A stretch of DNA of 64,000 nucleotides, from NCBI RefSeq assembly GCF_019218265.1, contig NZ_JAHUZE010000001.1, positions 1,116,001 through 1,180,000 on the forward strand, written 5' to 3'. The translations under genes were made by a program, and so were the position numbers. Positions within the stretch are counted from its first letter, which is position 1; the number at the start of each line of letters is the position of its first letter. Shown piece after piece: positions 44,336 through 52,028 of the stretch. Below the pieces are notes generated by a model. That model worked only from the letters and a program-made list of their open reading frames with translations, made no database searches and had not been told where the DNA came from. Source of the DNA: Maritimibacter dapengensis. Its GTDB lineage: Bacteria > Pseudomonadota > Alphaproteobacteria > Rhodobacterales > Rhodobacteraceae.

Positions 44336-45042
44336 CGGTTTCGATCGATATCCGCGCGAAGCGGTTCGACGGCGCAACGGGGCTCTTGTTCGACGGGCTG
44401 ACGCTCGATGTCGCCGAAGGCGAGGTGCTGGCCCTTGTCGGGCCGTCGGGGGTGGGCAAGTCAACACTTTTGCGGATGATCGCGGGGCTCGATACGGATT
44501 TCGAAGGCCGGATCACGGTGTTCGGGCAGGGCGCGGACGAGGCCGGCCCGCCGGGTTTCGTGTTTCAGGACCCGCGATTGCTTCCGTGGCTTGGTGCCGC
44601 GGAAAACATCCGCGCGGTCAGCCCAGCTACGACATTGGACGAGGCGATCTCGCTCTTGGGCGAGATGGGGCTTGCCGGCTATGAAACCACTCTTCCGGGG
44701 AACCTGTCGGGCGGGATGCAACGCCGCGTTGCGCTGGCGCGGGCGCTTGCGGTCCAGCCCCAGCTTTTGCTTCTGGACGAACCTTTCGTGTCGATCGACC
44801 GCAAACTGGTGCGCGAACTGCACGAGGTCATCGGCCGGATCGCGGAACAGCGCCGCCCGACCATGATCCTTGTCAGCCACGACCCCGAAGATGCAGCCCG
44901 GCTCGCCGACCGGATCATCCAGTTGCAGGGCCGACCCGCCCGGATCATCGCCGAAACCCGCGTGGACATCGCGCGGGCCGATCGCGACCCGTCGCGGGTG
45001 CTCGGCATCGTGGCAGAACTCGAAGCGAGGGCGGATGTATGA
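44320..45042 (+). CDS. SsuB-like ABC transporter ATP-binding protein
   Basis: The 240-residue ATPase has Walker A GPSGVGKST, signature LSGGMQRR, Walker B LLLLDEPFVSID and the H-loop VSHDPEDA. The frame is open far upstream, but the ATG at 44320 gives a normal start (MAASIAVSIDIRAKRF) overlapping the permease. It completes the second SsuABC-type importer and overlaps the next ATPase gene by four bases. Confidence 0.9.
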   Translation: MAASIAVSIDIRAKRFDGATGLLFDGLTLDVAEGEVLALVGPSGVGKSTLLRMIAGLDTDFEGRITVFGQGADEAGPPGFVFQDPRLLPWLGAAENIRAVSPATTLDEAISLLGEMGLAGYETTLPGNLSGGMQRRVALARALAVQPQLLLLDEPFVSIDRKLVRELHEVIGRIAEQRRPTMILVSHDPEDAARLADRIIQLQGRPARIIAETRVDIARADRDPSRVLGIVAELEARADV

Positions 45043-45791
45043 GTGACCCGGTGCTGGACCTGCGCGACATCCGGAAATCCTATGGCACGTCAGAGGCGCT
45101 GGCAGGCATCTCGCTGGCGATGCAGGAGGGTGAATTCGTGGGCCTGCTTGGCCCGAATGGCGCGGGCAAATCGACGATGTTCCAGATTATCGCCGGGCTT
45201 TTCGCGCCCGATGCCGGAAGTGTTCGGCTCTTCGGTCTCGATCATGCCTCGAACGGTCCGCGGATCCTTGCCCGGCTCGGCGTCGTGTTTCAGGCCCGCT
45301 CGGTCGACCTCGACATCTCGGTGGTTGCCAATCTCCGGTTTCACGGCCGGCTTTTCGGGTTGAGCGGCAGCGACCTTGCCGGTCGGATCGAGGCGCTCTG
45401 CACGCGGTTCAACCTCGACGATCTCCGCAACCGGCCCGTTCGGACCCTGTCGGGCGGGCAGCAACGCCGGGTCGAAATCGCCCGCGCGTTGATCAACGAG
45501 CCCGATCTCCTGATCATGGATGAACCGTCCGCCGGGCTCGACGCATCTTCGCGCCGTGATCTCGTCTCGCATGTCCGTGACCTTGCCCGAACCGAGAAGG
45601 TGGCCGTGCTGTGGGCGACACATCTCGTGGACGAGGTCGGCGATGCGGATCGGATCGTCATCATCGACCACGGGCGGATCCGGGCCAACGATACGCCGGC
45701 GGCGCTCCTGGACGAGACAGACGCGGAGGATCTTACCGACGTCTACGAGAGGATCCTGCAAAGGCGGCCCGGTGACGCGGAGCCGGGCTAG
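45039..45791 (+). CDS. ABC transporter ATP-binding protein, PQQ alcohol dehydrogenase system
   Basis: The 250-residue ATPase has Walker A GPNGAGKST (38-46), signature LSGGQQRR, Walker B LLIMDEPSAGLD and H-loop WATHLVDE. The layout is that of exporter (ABC-2) ATPases rather than importers, and it matches the PQQ-associated subgroup (TIGR03864 type). Its natural partner is the ABC-2 permease at 39044-39868, on the opposite strand beyond the importer genes. It overlaps the upstream ATPase by four bases and ends 18 bases from the convergent lipocalin gene. Confidence 0.88.
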   Translation: MSDPVLDLRDIRKSYGTSEALAGISLAMQEGEFVGLLGPNGAGKSTMFQIIAGLFAPDAGSVRLFGLDHASNGPRILARLGVVFQARSVDLDISVVANLRFHGRLFGLSGSDLAGRIEALCTRFNLDDLRNRPVRTLSGGQQRRVEIARALINEPDLLIMDEPSAGLDASSRRDLVSHVRDLARTEKVAVLWATHLVDEVGDADRIVIIDHGRIRANDTPAALLDETDAEDLTDVYERILQRRPGDAEPG

Positions 45792-45809
45792 AAGGGAAAT
45801 GCGGCCTCC

Positions 45810-46349
45810 TCAGGGCGCGTGCGGCACCGTTTCTATCAAGTCCGTACGATATCCTTGCGCGACAAGAGCCTGCCGCGCCGTGTCGAGTGCAGCAGCGTCC
45901 GGGGTCGCCTCGCGCGACCAGAGAAAGCCGATCTCGCCGCGCGGTGCGCCAAGGACGAGAAGGCCGGCCTCCTCGTCTTCCCAGAGCACGATCATGGGCA
46001 GGTTGCCGATCTGCGGCAGCCGGTTCAATCGCGCCACGAAGACCCCCGGCGACAATTCGACGATAATCCCCTCGATGGCGAGGACCGAGCCTTCGAGCCT
46101 GCCCACATGACAGTTGATCTTCAGTGTCAGCCGGCTGTCATCCCGTTCCTCGATCCGGACCGTGGTGCCGTGGCAATCCCGCCCCAGCATGGTCGGGGTC
46201 CGTGCCACCTCGAACCAGTCCCCCAAGAGGCGGCTCTGCTCGAAGGTCGTTAGGGCGATCAGGGGCCTGTCGATATTACGGACCTGTTGCGCAAAGGCAG
46301 GGGCCGCCACCAGCACTGCCAGGCAAATGCACAGATTCCGCAGGAACAT
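45810..46349 (-). CDS. periplasmic lipocalin family protein
   Basis: The 179-residue protein has a Sec signal (MFLRNLCICLAVLVAAPAFA). The lipocalin opening motif LLGDWFEVARTP (GxW) follows, then beta strands with LTLKINCHVGRLEGSVLAIEG and LWEDEEAGLLVLGAPRGEIGFLWSREATP, as in Blc/apolipoprotein D-like lipocalins. Two Cys (DCHGT and INCHV) could form a disulfide. The ATG at 46349 is chosen because the upstream frame adds only polar residues. The ligand is unknown; a small hydrophobic alcohol or aldehyde would fit the context but is speculation. Confidence 0.78.
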   Translation of the reverse strand: MFLRNLCICLAVLVAAPAFAQQVRNIDRPLIALTTFEQSRLLGDWFEVARTPTMLGRDCHGTTVRIEERDDSRLTLKINCHVGRLEGSVLAIEGIIVELSPGVFVARLNRLPQIGNLPMIVLWEDEEAGLLVLGAPRGEIGFLWSREATPDAAALDTARQALVAQGYRTDLIETVPHAP

Positions 46350-46415
46350 GCCTGTCTTCTCCTTCTTTTTCCCGATCACAGGACGATCCGGCCAAAGCAT
46401 GCAATGTCTATGGTT

Positions 46416-46430
46416 CAATACTGGTTATCG
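46416..46430. promoter_or_regulatory. weak candidate LysR dyad (lipocalin / 256-aa membrane protein)
   Basis: CAATAC-TGG-TTATCG has a perfect left arm and a right arm with two mismatches to the RTATTG pattern. It sits between the divergent lipocalin and membrane-protein genes, 67 and 55 bases from their starts. It is weaker than the other copies. Confidence 0.35.
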
Positions 46431-46484
46431 GTTATTCCAATTCCCGGACCGCATAGTCTTCTTTGGAACGAAACCGGAGACCAC

Positions 46485-47255
46485 ATGCGAATCTGGCAAG
46501 GCCTTGTCACTCTCAGCCTGATCCTCACGGCCGGGCTGGGGCTTCTGATCATGTCGGGTCATGCACGCGATCTCCTGTCTCCGGGGTTGCAGGCGGAACT
46601 GCATGTGCAGGACTTTCCATTGCCGCCCGACATGGGGGTCGATGCGAACCGCGTGGCGGACTTCATGGCGGGCGAGTTGCAGGACCGCATGGAGACAGAC
46701 ATCGCGATCCGCCTGACCATGGAGCCGAACGTGGCCGAACAGGTCAGGACGGTGGTTCTGCCGCGGCTGATGAATGTGGTCGCGGTCCGCACGATGTTGC
46801 GGGAAGTCCCCGAACTGTCGGAGCTTCTGGACCTCGAGGCATTTCGGTGGACGGTCAGCGGCACGGTCCGAAGCCGGTCTGCGTCCGAAGATGTCGCACT
46901 GACGGTGCCGGGCGCGCTCTTGGCGACGGTGGATGGAACGCGGGTTCCGGTCACCACGACGTCGACCGGCATGACAGCTCTGGAGCTTGGATCAATGGCT
47001 GCCGGGGAAAGCCGAAAGATCGTTCTGTGGCTGGAAGAGAGCGCGGGAGGGGTCGACCTTGGCCGTGCGATCCAGCTTGGTGCGACTGAAGGTGAGCGCG
47101 GACGCGTCCTGCTTTGGGGAGACACGGGCTGGTTCGGCGCCGATGTCGAGGCGCTGCGCTGGGGACGCTGGGTTGTGGGCGGTGTCCTTGCAGCGGTCCT
47201 ATTGTTCGGGCTGGCGGGCGCGATGCTGCCTTTTCTGAGCCGGCGGAACGCCTGA
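46485..47255 (+). CDS. uncharacterised two-helix inner-membrane protein with periplasmic domain
   Basis: The 256-residue protein has an N-terminal helix (residues 6-24), a periplasmic domain of about 195 residues with many short beta-forming stretches, and a C-terminal helix (about 227-249) ending in a basic tail (RRNA). I do not recognise the domain. The ATG at 46485 is preceded by GGAGA. It lies between the lipocalin (divergent) and the channel operon (convergent) within the quinoprotein region, so a role in that system is plausible but unproven. Confidence 0.65.
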   Translation: MRIWQGLVTLSLILTAGLGLLIMSGHARDLLSPGLQAELHVQDFPLPPDMGVDANRVADFMAGELQDRMETDIAIRLTMEPNVAEQVRTVVLPRLMNVVAVRTMLREVPELSELLDLEAFRWTVSGTVRSRSASEDVALTVPGALLATVDGTRVPVTTTSTGMTALELGSMAAGESRKIVLWLEESAGGVDLGRAIQLGATEGERGRVLLWGDTGWFGADVEALRWGRWVVGGVLAAVLLFGLAGAMLPFLSRRNA

Positions 47256-47340
47256 CCCTATTGCGAATGTGTAGCCACGCGCTATCGACCGTGACCCCTG
47301 ATAATATCTCTATGGCGCCACAAGGGGCAGGGCCGGGCGA

Positions 47341-47931
47341 TCATTGCGGCTTCTCGGGCGTGACCGGCGCTGGCGCCGTGCCGAAGGTCAGGACCGACGG
47401 GTCGAACATGTAGAACCTTTGGCCCACTGAGGCGGAGCCGGTCGGCTGCCCGTCGGAGATTTCGCCCTCGATTTCCTGCGCAAGCGCCTCTGCTGTCGCC
47501 TCGGGGAGGGTCTCCTCCACATCGACGGTCCCCTGAATGTCTTCGCCCGCAGCGATGTCTCCCATCACCTCGTTGATCTTGATGCGCAGGTCCTCGGAAT
47601 AGGGAAGCTGGTAGGCGCGCGGCTGCCCCACGGGATAGTTGTCGCTGTCGAGCTGCTGAAGCCACAGGAACACCCGGCCGGATTCGCCCTGGAGCTGATT
47701 GGGTTCGACAATCTCGGCCCAGAGCATGCGAAAACTCGGCGGGATCGGACCGTCCGACGGCATGCCGCGCAATTCGCCGACCGCATCGAATGTCAGCGGG
47801 ATCAGCGCGATGGTCGCCGCTGTCGCCAGGCCCTTGAAGACCCAATGGAGCCGGGACAACAGGACAAGATAGGCCAGAAAGGACACCACCAGCGCATAAG
47901 CCGCCGTCAGGGTAAGGATCGTGAGGGTCAT
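47341..47931 (-). CDS. uncharacterised membrane protein of the ExbB-like operon
   Basis: The 196-residue protein has two N-terminal helices (about 4-27 and 32-50), then a soluble region of about 145 residues with acidic stretches (VDVEETLPEATAEALAQEIEGE). No family is recognised. It overlaps the end of the partner gene upstream by four bases, making it the third gene of a coupled trio with the MotA/TolQ/ExbB channel protein and the one-helix partner. The tight coupling suggests one complex. Confidence 0.65.
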   Translation of the reverse strand: MTLTILTLTAAYALVVSFLAYLVLLSRLHWVFKGLATAATIALIPLTFDAVGELRGMPSDGPIPPSFRMLWAEIVEPNQLQGESGRVFLWLQQLDSDNYPVGQPRAYQLPYSEDLRIKINEVMGDIAAGEDIQGTVDVEETLPEATAEALAQEIEGEISDGQPTGSASVGQRFYMFDPSVLTFGTAPAPVTPEKPQ

Positions 47932-48611
47932 CGCTCTATCACCCGTCCGGTCGTGGCATCAATTCGCCCGCCTTGATCGTTCCCGCCGGGCCTGTCGCCG
48001 GTTCCTTTTCGTCCGGATCGGGTCAATTCCACGAGGCTTCGGGGGGTATTCGTGACATTCTCGACTTCGTTGCCCGCGAGCGTGAAACGCACCGCCGTCA
48101 CCTCATCTCCCGTGCCCCGCAATTCGAGTGTCTGGTAGAAGATCACCTGGACCGAAGGGTTCAGCTTCTCGACCTTCACTTCCACCGGAAGGGCCGCTGA
48201 ACCATTGGCGATGTAATGCACGATGTTGACGATGTATTCGCCGTCCTGGAGGCCGCGAAACGCCACGGTTTCCTGATTGAGCGGGTTTTCGATCTCTTCG
48301 TTGTTGAGAAGGATCACATCCTTGAACATACCCCTGTCGTCCCGTTCAAGGTGCATCAGCCCCGCTTCGCGCTGGTTGTACCAGACGATACTGCCGGCCG
48401 GGTCCATCACGTAGGTATCCACATCGTCGGGATTCTTGTCGGGCCATGTCACGGTGATCATCATTTCGGCCTTGGGGTCGATCTTGCCCTCGTCGGCAGC
48501 CGGATTGATCATTGCGAACGAGATGAAGAACATGAAGGTGATGGCCTTCAGGGCATTGAACAGGAGCGCCGAAAAGATTTCGAAGTCCGGTTCGTGCTCT
48601 TCTTCAAACAT
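47928..48611 (-). CDS. one-helix membrane protein with DUF2135-like periplasmic domain
   Basis: The 227-residue protein has a short acidic cytosolic N-terminus (MFEEEHEPDFE), one hydrophobic helix (about 12-38) and a periplasmic beta domain with ITVTWPDKNPDDVDTYVMDPAG, a pattern like DUF2135 domains. The topology equals ExbD/TolR, the normal partner of ExbB/TolQ, but the helix core contains no Asp; only Asn and Lys are seen near its start. The ATG overlaps the channel gene's stop by eight bases, so I prefer it over the ATG 18 bases upstream. The role is inferred from the pairing only. Confidence 0.7.
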   Translation of the reverse strand: MFEEEHEPDFEIFSALLFNALKAITFMFFISFAMINPAADEGKIDPKAEMMITVTWPDKNPDDVDTYVMDPAGSIVWYNQREAGLMHLERDDRGMFKDVILLNNEEIENPLNQETVAFRGLQDGEYIVNIVHYIANGSAALPVEVKVEKLNPSVQVIFYQTLELRGTGDEVTAVRFTLAGNEVENVTNTPRSLVELTRSGRKGTGDRPGGNDQGGRIDATTGRVIER

Positions 48612-49347
48612 CGCGTTCCGCCTGGGCAAGATGCGGCAGAAGCGAGACTTCGGTGAAGCTCACCGTCGTCTGGCTGAGATCGGTGACGAGAGCGTCGGCG
48701 ACATTGTATTCGAGCCGAAGGAGAATGCCGCCAATGAGCCCCGCGATCGTCGTCAGAAGCGACACCGCCATGCCAGCGATCATGTCCTGCAACGCCTCGC
48801 GAAGGGTCTCGACGTCGAAATTCGCCATGTCGCCCATAGAGTTCAGCATCATCACGAAGCCGACCATCGTGCCGAGCATGCCCAGCTTGTAGAGCAGGTC
48901 CGCGCCGTAGGTGCCCACCTTGGTCCGACGCCGGAAGCTTGCGCCAAGGCTCATCATCAGCATTTCGGCGTCGCCTTCCGTTTCCGATGATTTCCGCCGG
49001 GCGCGGATCAGGTCTGCGACGTAGGTGTCGACCAGCCCGCCGCCTTCTGGCGGCTCGGGCACAGCAGAACTTTCAGCGAGCCGGGCTTTCCAGTGCAGGG
49101 CGCGGCGGTATTCATGCGACAACTCCACCAGGATCCACAGGCAATGCGCCGAAAAGCCGATATAGAGAACCGCGATCAGGATCGTGATCCGCGACCGGTC
49201 CGCACTGAACAGGTAGGTCAAGAGCCCGTAGTCGTAGGACACGACGCACCCGATCGTTATCAGCGCCATCAGAAGCGCCCATTTCAAAACCGCATCATAG
49301 GCCCCGTCTCGGCCCGGCGTCAGGATTGCGTCGGCAAGCTGCGTCAT
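48604..49347 (-). CDS. MotA/TolQ/ExbB family proton channel protein
   Basis: The 247-residue protein has four helices. The last two, LLYKLGMLGTMVGFVMMLNSM and a second containing MIAGMAVSLLTTIAGLIGGILL, form the MotA/TolQ/ExbB domain that in relatives surrounds a two-subunit axle and converts proton flow into motion. A large cytosolic loop lies between helices 2 and 3. It is the first gene of a trio with the DUF2135-like partner and the 196-residue protein, in place of the usual exbD/tonB or tolR. The ATG at 49347 gives MTQLADAIL and lies eight bases before the nuclease gene's stop. Confidence 0.85.
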   Translation of the reverse strand: MTQLADAILTPGRDGAYDAVLKWALLMALITIGCVVSYDYGLLTYLFSADRSRITILIAVLYIGFSAHCLWILVELSHEYRRALHWKARLAESSAVPEPPEGGGLVDTYVADLIRARRKSSETEGDAEMLMMSLGASFRRRTKVGTYGADLLYKLGMLGTMVGFVMMLNSMGDMANFDVETLREALQDMIAGMAVSLLTTIAGLIGGILLRLEYNVADALVTDLSQTTVSFTEVSLLPHLAQAERDV

Positions 49348-49355
49348 TGTCTGTC

Positions 49356-49907
49356 CTACCTCAAACCGCCCGGTGTTTCGCGCCGGCGAAACTCCCATGG
49401 CTCCTCGAACGTGGCGCCGGGCTGCCAGAGCCCGGCTCCCGCCGTGATCGCTTCGGCCATCTGGCCCATATAGGCGTCGGTCTGTTCCGCGAAGGCGAGG
49501 GCAAGGCCCGCTCTGACCATCTCCGCGTTGAGATCCTCGCCCCCGCTTTCGCAAACGCCATACTGACGCCCCAGCGGGTCAGGTTCGCCGTGAAAGCGGC
49601 AAACCACCTCTCCTCTGCCCGCAAGGAGCTGGAGTTTGCGGAAGGCCACATCGTAGCAGCCCCAGAATTCGCCGTTCAGCCGGCAGGTCTGCGGCCGTTC
49701 CGGCGCGTCGATCCCCCAGAGAATGACCCGCTGATTGCCGAAGCTCAGGACGTCGGCGTCGATCACCTCGGCCATTCCGCGGATTTCGCCTGCCTCGGAT
49801 TGTGCGCGGACCGGGCCTGCCACGGCAAGGCCGAACAGGGCGCTCATTGAAAAGGCCAATATTGTGAATTTGCGAAAACGGGAGATGCGGCCGTTATCAG
49901 GGGTCAT
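49356..49907 (-). CDS. exported thermonuclease (SNase)-like protein
   Basis: The 183-residue protein has a hydrophobic signal segment near residues 15-35 and an OB-fold SNase domain. RVILWGIDAPERPQ and DPLGRQYGVCESGGEDLNAEMVRAGLALA are the canonical blocks, with the catalytic Arg/Glu candidates in the first and the second Arg in GRQY. Several Cys pairs fit a periplasmic location. Homologues cut nucleic acids, but many exported versions have no tested activity. It precedes the channel trio on the same strand with an eight-base gap. Confidence 0.8.
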   Translation of the reverse strand: MTPDNGRISRFRKFTILAFSMSALFGLAVAGPVRAQSEAGEIRGMAEVIDADVLSFGNQRVILWGIDAPERPQTCRLNGEFWGCYDVAFRKLQLLAGRGEVVCRFHGEPDPLGRQYGVCESGGEDLNAEMVRAGLALAFAEQTDAYMGQMAEAITAGAGLWQPGATFEEPWEFRRRETPGGLR

Positions 49908-49941
49908 GGGCAATCCAGTTCTAACAAGGGGGAAGCCGGGA

Positions 49942-50691
49942 ATGCGGCTCGTATTGGCGGCGGTCTTGGCGATTGGTGCGGGACCGCTTCAGGCGGACCC
50001 GGTCGCAGACCTGATTGCAGGGTTGCGCGAAGAGTGCCGGGGCTGCGACTTGCAGGGCGCCGATTTCAAGAAGGCCGATCTTGCCGGTGTCGATCTGACG
50101 AATGCGGATCTGACCGACGCCACGTTTCACCGCGCCAATCTGCGCGGTGCAATCCTCGAGGGTGTGACGGCGCGTGGCGCGAATTTCAATCTGGCCGATC
50201 TGACGCAGGCTCTGATGACGGAGGGCGATTTCACCCGGGCCATGTTTTACGGTGCGAAAATGTCGGGCGCGGACCTCAGCGGTGCCGATCTGACAGAGGC
50301 CCGGATGCAGACCGCGCGGTTGACCTCCGCCAAGCTTCCCGGTGCGGTGCTGGACAGAACGCTCCTGCGCGAAGCCGTCGCGAACAACGCTGACTTCGGC
50401 ATGGCTTCGATGGTTCAGACCAATCTCAACGGCGCGCGTCTGGGGCGGAGCGTTTTCGACGGTGCAACCATCTCCTATGCAGGTTTCGTTCAGGCCGAGG
50501 CGAGTCGCGCGAGTTTTGCGAATGCGACCATCACCTACACCGATTTCTACGGCGCGGACCTGCGCCGTGGAAGCGTCGCTGGCGCGACCTTGACCGGGAA
50601 CCGGTTTACGACCGCTGCAACCCGCGAATTGGATTTCGACGCGGCGACCATGGCCGAAAACCTCATGTCGAATGGGCGAATGCAGAACTGA
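49942..50691 (+). CDS. periplasmic pentapeptide-repeat protein
   Basis: The 249-residue protein has a Sec signal peptide (MRLVLAAVLAIGAGPLQA) and then about 35-40 tandem pentapeptides of the A(D/N)LxX type from about residue 36 (CDLQGADFKKADLAGVDLTN) to 240, which fold as a right-handed four-sided beta-helix. Most pentapeptide proteins are cytosolic, so the signal peptide is notable. It stands alone on the plus strand between minus-strand genes; its start is 34 bases from the divergent nuclease gene. The function is unknown. Confidence 0.85.
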   Translation: MRLVLAAVLAIGAGPLQADPVADLIAGLREECRGCDLQGADFKKADLAGVDLTNADLTDATFHRANLRGAILEGVTARGANFNLADLTQALMTEGDFTRAMFYGAKMSGADLSGADLTEARMQTARLTSAKLPGAVLDRTLLREAVANNADFGMASMVQTNLNGARLGRSVFDGATISYAGFVQAEASRASFANATITYTDFYGADLRRGSVAGATLTGNRFTTAATRELDFDAATMAENLMSNGRMQN

Positions 50692-50693
50692 AC

Positions 50694-51428
50694 TCATGGC
50701 GCCGCCGCGGGGGCATAGGGTGACAGAACCTCCTCGAAGCGGGTCTGGCTTTCGAAATACCCGGTATTGATCTCTTGCGTTTCGATGTTTCTCGCCTGTT
50801 GGCCGCGTTTGCGCAGATAGGTCGCCTCGAGTGCGATCCGGGTGCGGCCATCGGGTGAACGCGCCGTGCACAATTCATGGACGAACTGGTTGCCAACCTT
50901 CTGTTCACCTTCCCGCAAGGGAACGTCAGTGCAGTCGAGCGACCACTCCCCGAAGCGACCCTTGAAATTGCGGATCAGGGTGAAGGCCGTGCGGCGCACC
51001 ATGTCCGCGACCCGGTCATCCGTCACGACCCGGCGGCCCTGAACCACGCCGTCCGGATCGACAAGCACCGACACGATGACCGGATGCGCGTAAACCGACG
51101 TGCCCCCCTGAAGCGCCTTGTATTCAAGCTCCAGCGCACGGGCGATGTAGTCCTGTTCATCATCGTAGGAGAACTGGACCTCGCGCAGGCCGGACTCTTC
51201 GGGGGTGCAATTCATGAAATCCGTAAAGGAGCCGAGCTCCCGGCCCGGTGGCCCGCCATTCGTGCCGCAGGTGATCTCGCCGACATCGGAATCTGGAGCC
51301 TGCGAGATCGGTTCGCCCAGAACCACATCCCAGATCGAGAAGGCGGGAAGGACCTTGTCCTGCCCGAACGCCCCCTGGGCGGACAGGACGAGGCAGAGTG
51401 CCGCGCTGAAATACCTGGGTATGCTCAT
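50694..51428 (-). CDS. uncharacterised periplasmic protein of the quinoprotein operon
   Basis: The 244-residue protein has a signal peptide (MSIPRYFSAALCLVLSAQGAFG) and a soluble region with six Cys (ITCGT, MNCTP, LDCTD, ELCTA among them), suggesting disulfides. YAHPVIVSVLVDPDGVVQGRRVVTDDRVADMVRRTAFTLI resembles a beta-alpha-beta layout, but I do not recognise the family. It starts five bases after the cytochrome gene's stop and is surely cotranscribed with it. It could assist electron transfer or maturation. Confidence 0.7.
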   Translation of the reverse strand: MSIPRYFSAALCLVLSAQGAFGQDKVLPAFSIWDVVLGEPISQAPDSDVGEITCGTNGGPPGRELGSFTDFMNCTPEESGLREVQFSYDDEQDYIARALELEYKALQGGTSVYAHPVIVSVLVDPDGVVQGRRVVTDDRVADMVRRTAFTLIRNFKGRFGEWSLDCTDVPLREGEQKVGNQFVHELCTARSPDGRTRIALEATYLRKRGQQARNIETQEINTGYFESQTRFEEVLSPYAPAAAP

Positions 51429-51432
51429 CGGA

Positions 51433-51948
51433 TCACTGGAGGCTTGAACAGGCATGCGCTGACGGGTTGTCGTAGAATTCGGTACATTCCTCGAATGTCG
51501 GTTCGCCTCGGCCGATGACGTAGGTTTCGAGATAGGCCACCACGTTGGCCACGTCCCGGTCGCTGAACGTCTTGCCGCGCTTGGGGGCGGCACCGGGGGC
51601 AAAATCATCAAGGTCCATTCCGAAGCAGCGGCCGTCGCGGTAGGCGGCCCTGTCGTGAAAGGGCATCGGGCTTTCCGGCCGGCCGCATCCGATCACTTCG
51701 ATCAGGGCCTCCGTGTCCAGAGGGGTCTCGCGCAGATTGGGTCCGACCGGGGCCTGAAGATTGGTCCCGGACTTTCCGTCTCCGGCCCAGCCGTGGCAAT
51801 TCCCGCAATACCCGACCGACCGGTAAACGACTCTGCCGCGCTCCGGGTCGCCTGCCTGTTCTTCTGCCGACTGGGCGTGCACGGGTGGTGCGACGAGGGC
51901 TAGCATGAGGGCGGCAACGGGGATCGTCACATTGGTACTCGAGGACAT
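51433..51948 (-). CDS. periplasmic c-type cytochrome (probable electron acceptor of the quinoprotein)
   Basis: The 171-residue cytochrome has a signal peptide (cleavage near PPVHAQ) and one haem motif, Cys48-Gly-Asn-Cys51-His52. A likely axial Met is in PESPMPFHD. The domain size and position suit a class I cytochrome that accepts electrons from a PQQ dehydrogenase. Three extra C-terminal cysteines (CFGMD, ECTEF, ACSSLQ) are unusual. The gene follows the quinoprotein gene after an 80-base gap containing a strong hairpin. Confidence 0.88.
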   Translation of the reverse strand: MSSSTNVTIPVAALMLALVAPPVHAQSAEEQAGDPERGRVVYRSVGYCGNCHGWAGDGKSGTNLQAPVGPNLRETPLDTEALIEVIGCGRPESPMPFHDRAAYRDGRCFGMDLDDFAPGAAPKRGKTFSDRDVANVVAYLETYVIGRGEPTFEECTEFYDNPSAHACSSLQ

Positions 51949-51987
51949 GGAATCTCACTGTCCGGGCCGGGGATTGAAGGTAGAAAA

Positions 51988-52011
51988 GCCGGGCAGCCGA
52001 AGCTGCCCGGC
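51988..52011 (-). terminator. strong UUCG-loop terminator after the quinoprotein gene
   Basis: On the minus strand, GCCGGGCAGC and GCTGCCCGGC form a perfect 10-bp stem closed by a TTCG tetraloop and followed by TTTTCT. It starts 18 bases after the quinoprotein stop and precedes the cytochrome gene, so it should attenuate transcription between them and stabilise the quinoprotein mRNA 3' end. Confidence 0.85.
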
Positions 52012-52028
52012 ACGGGTCTTGAAGGTCA

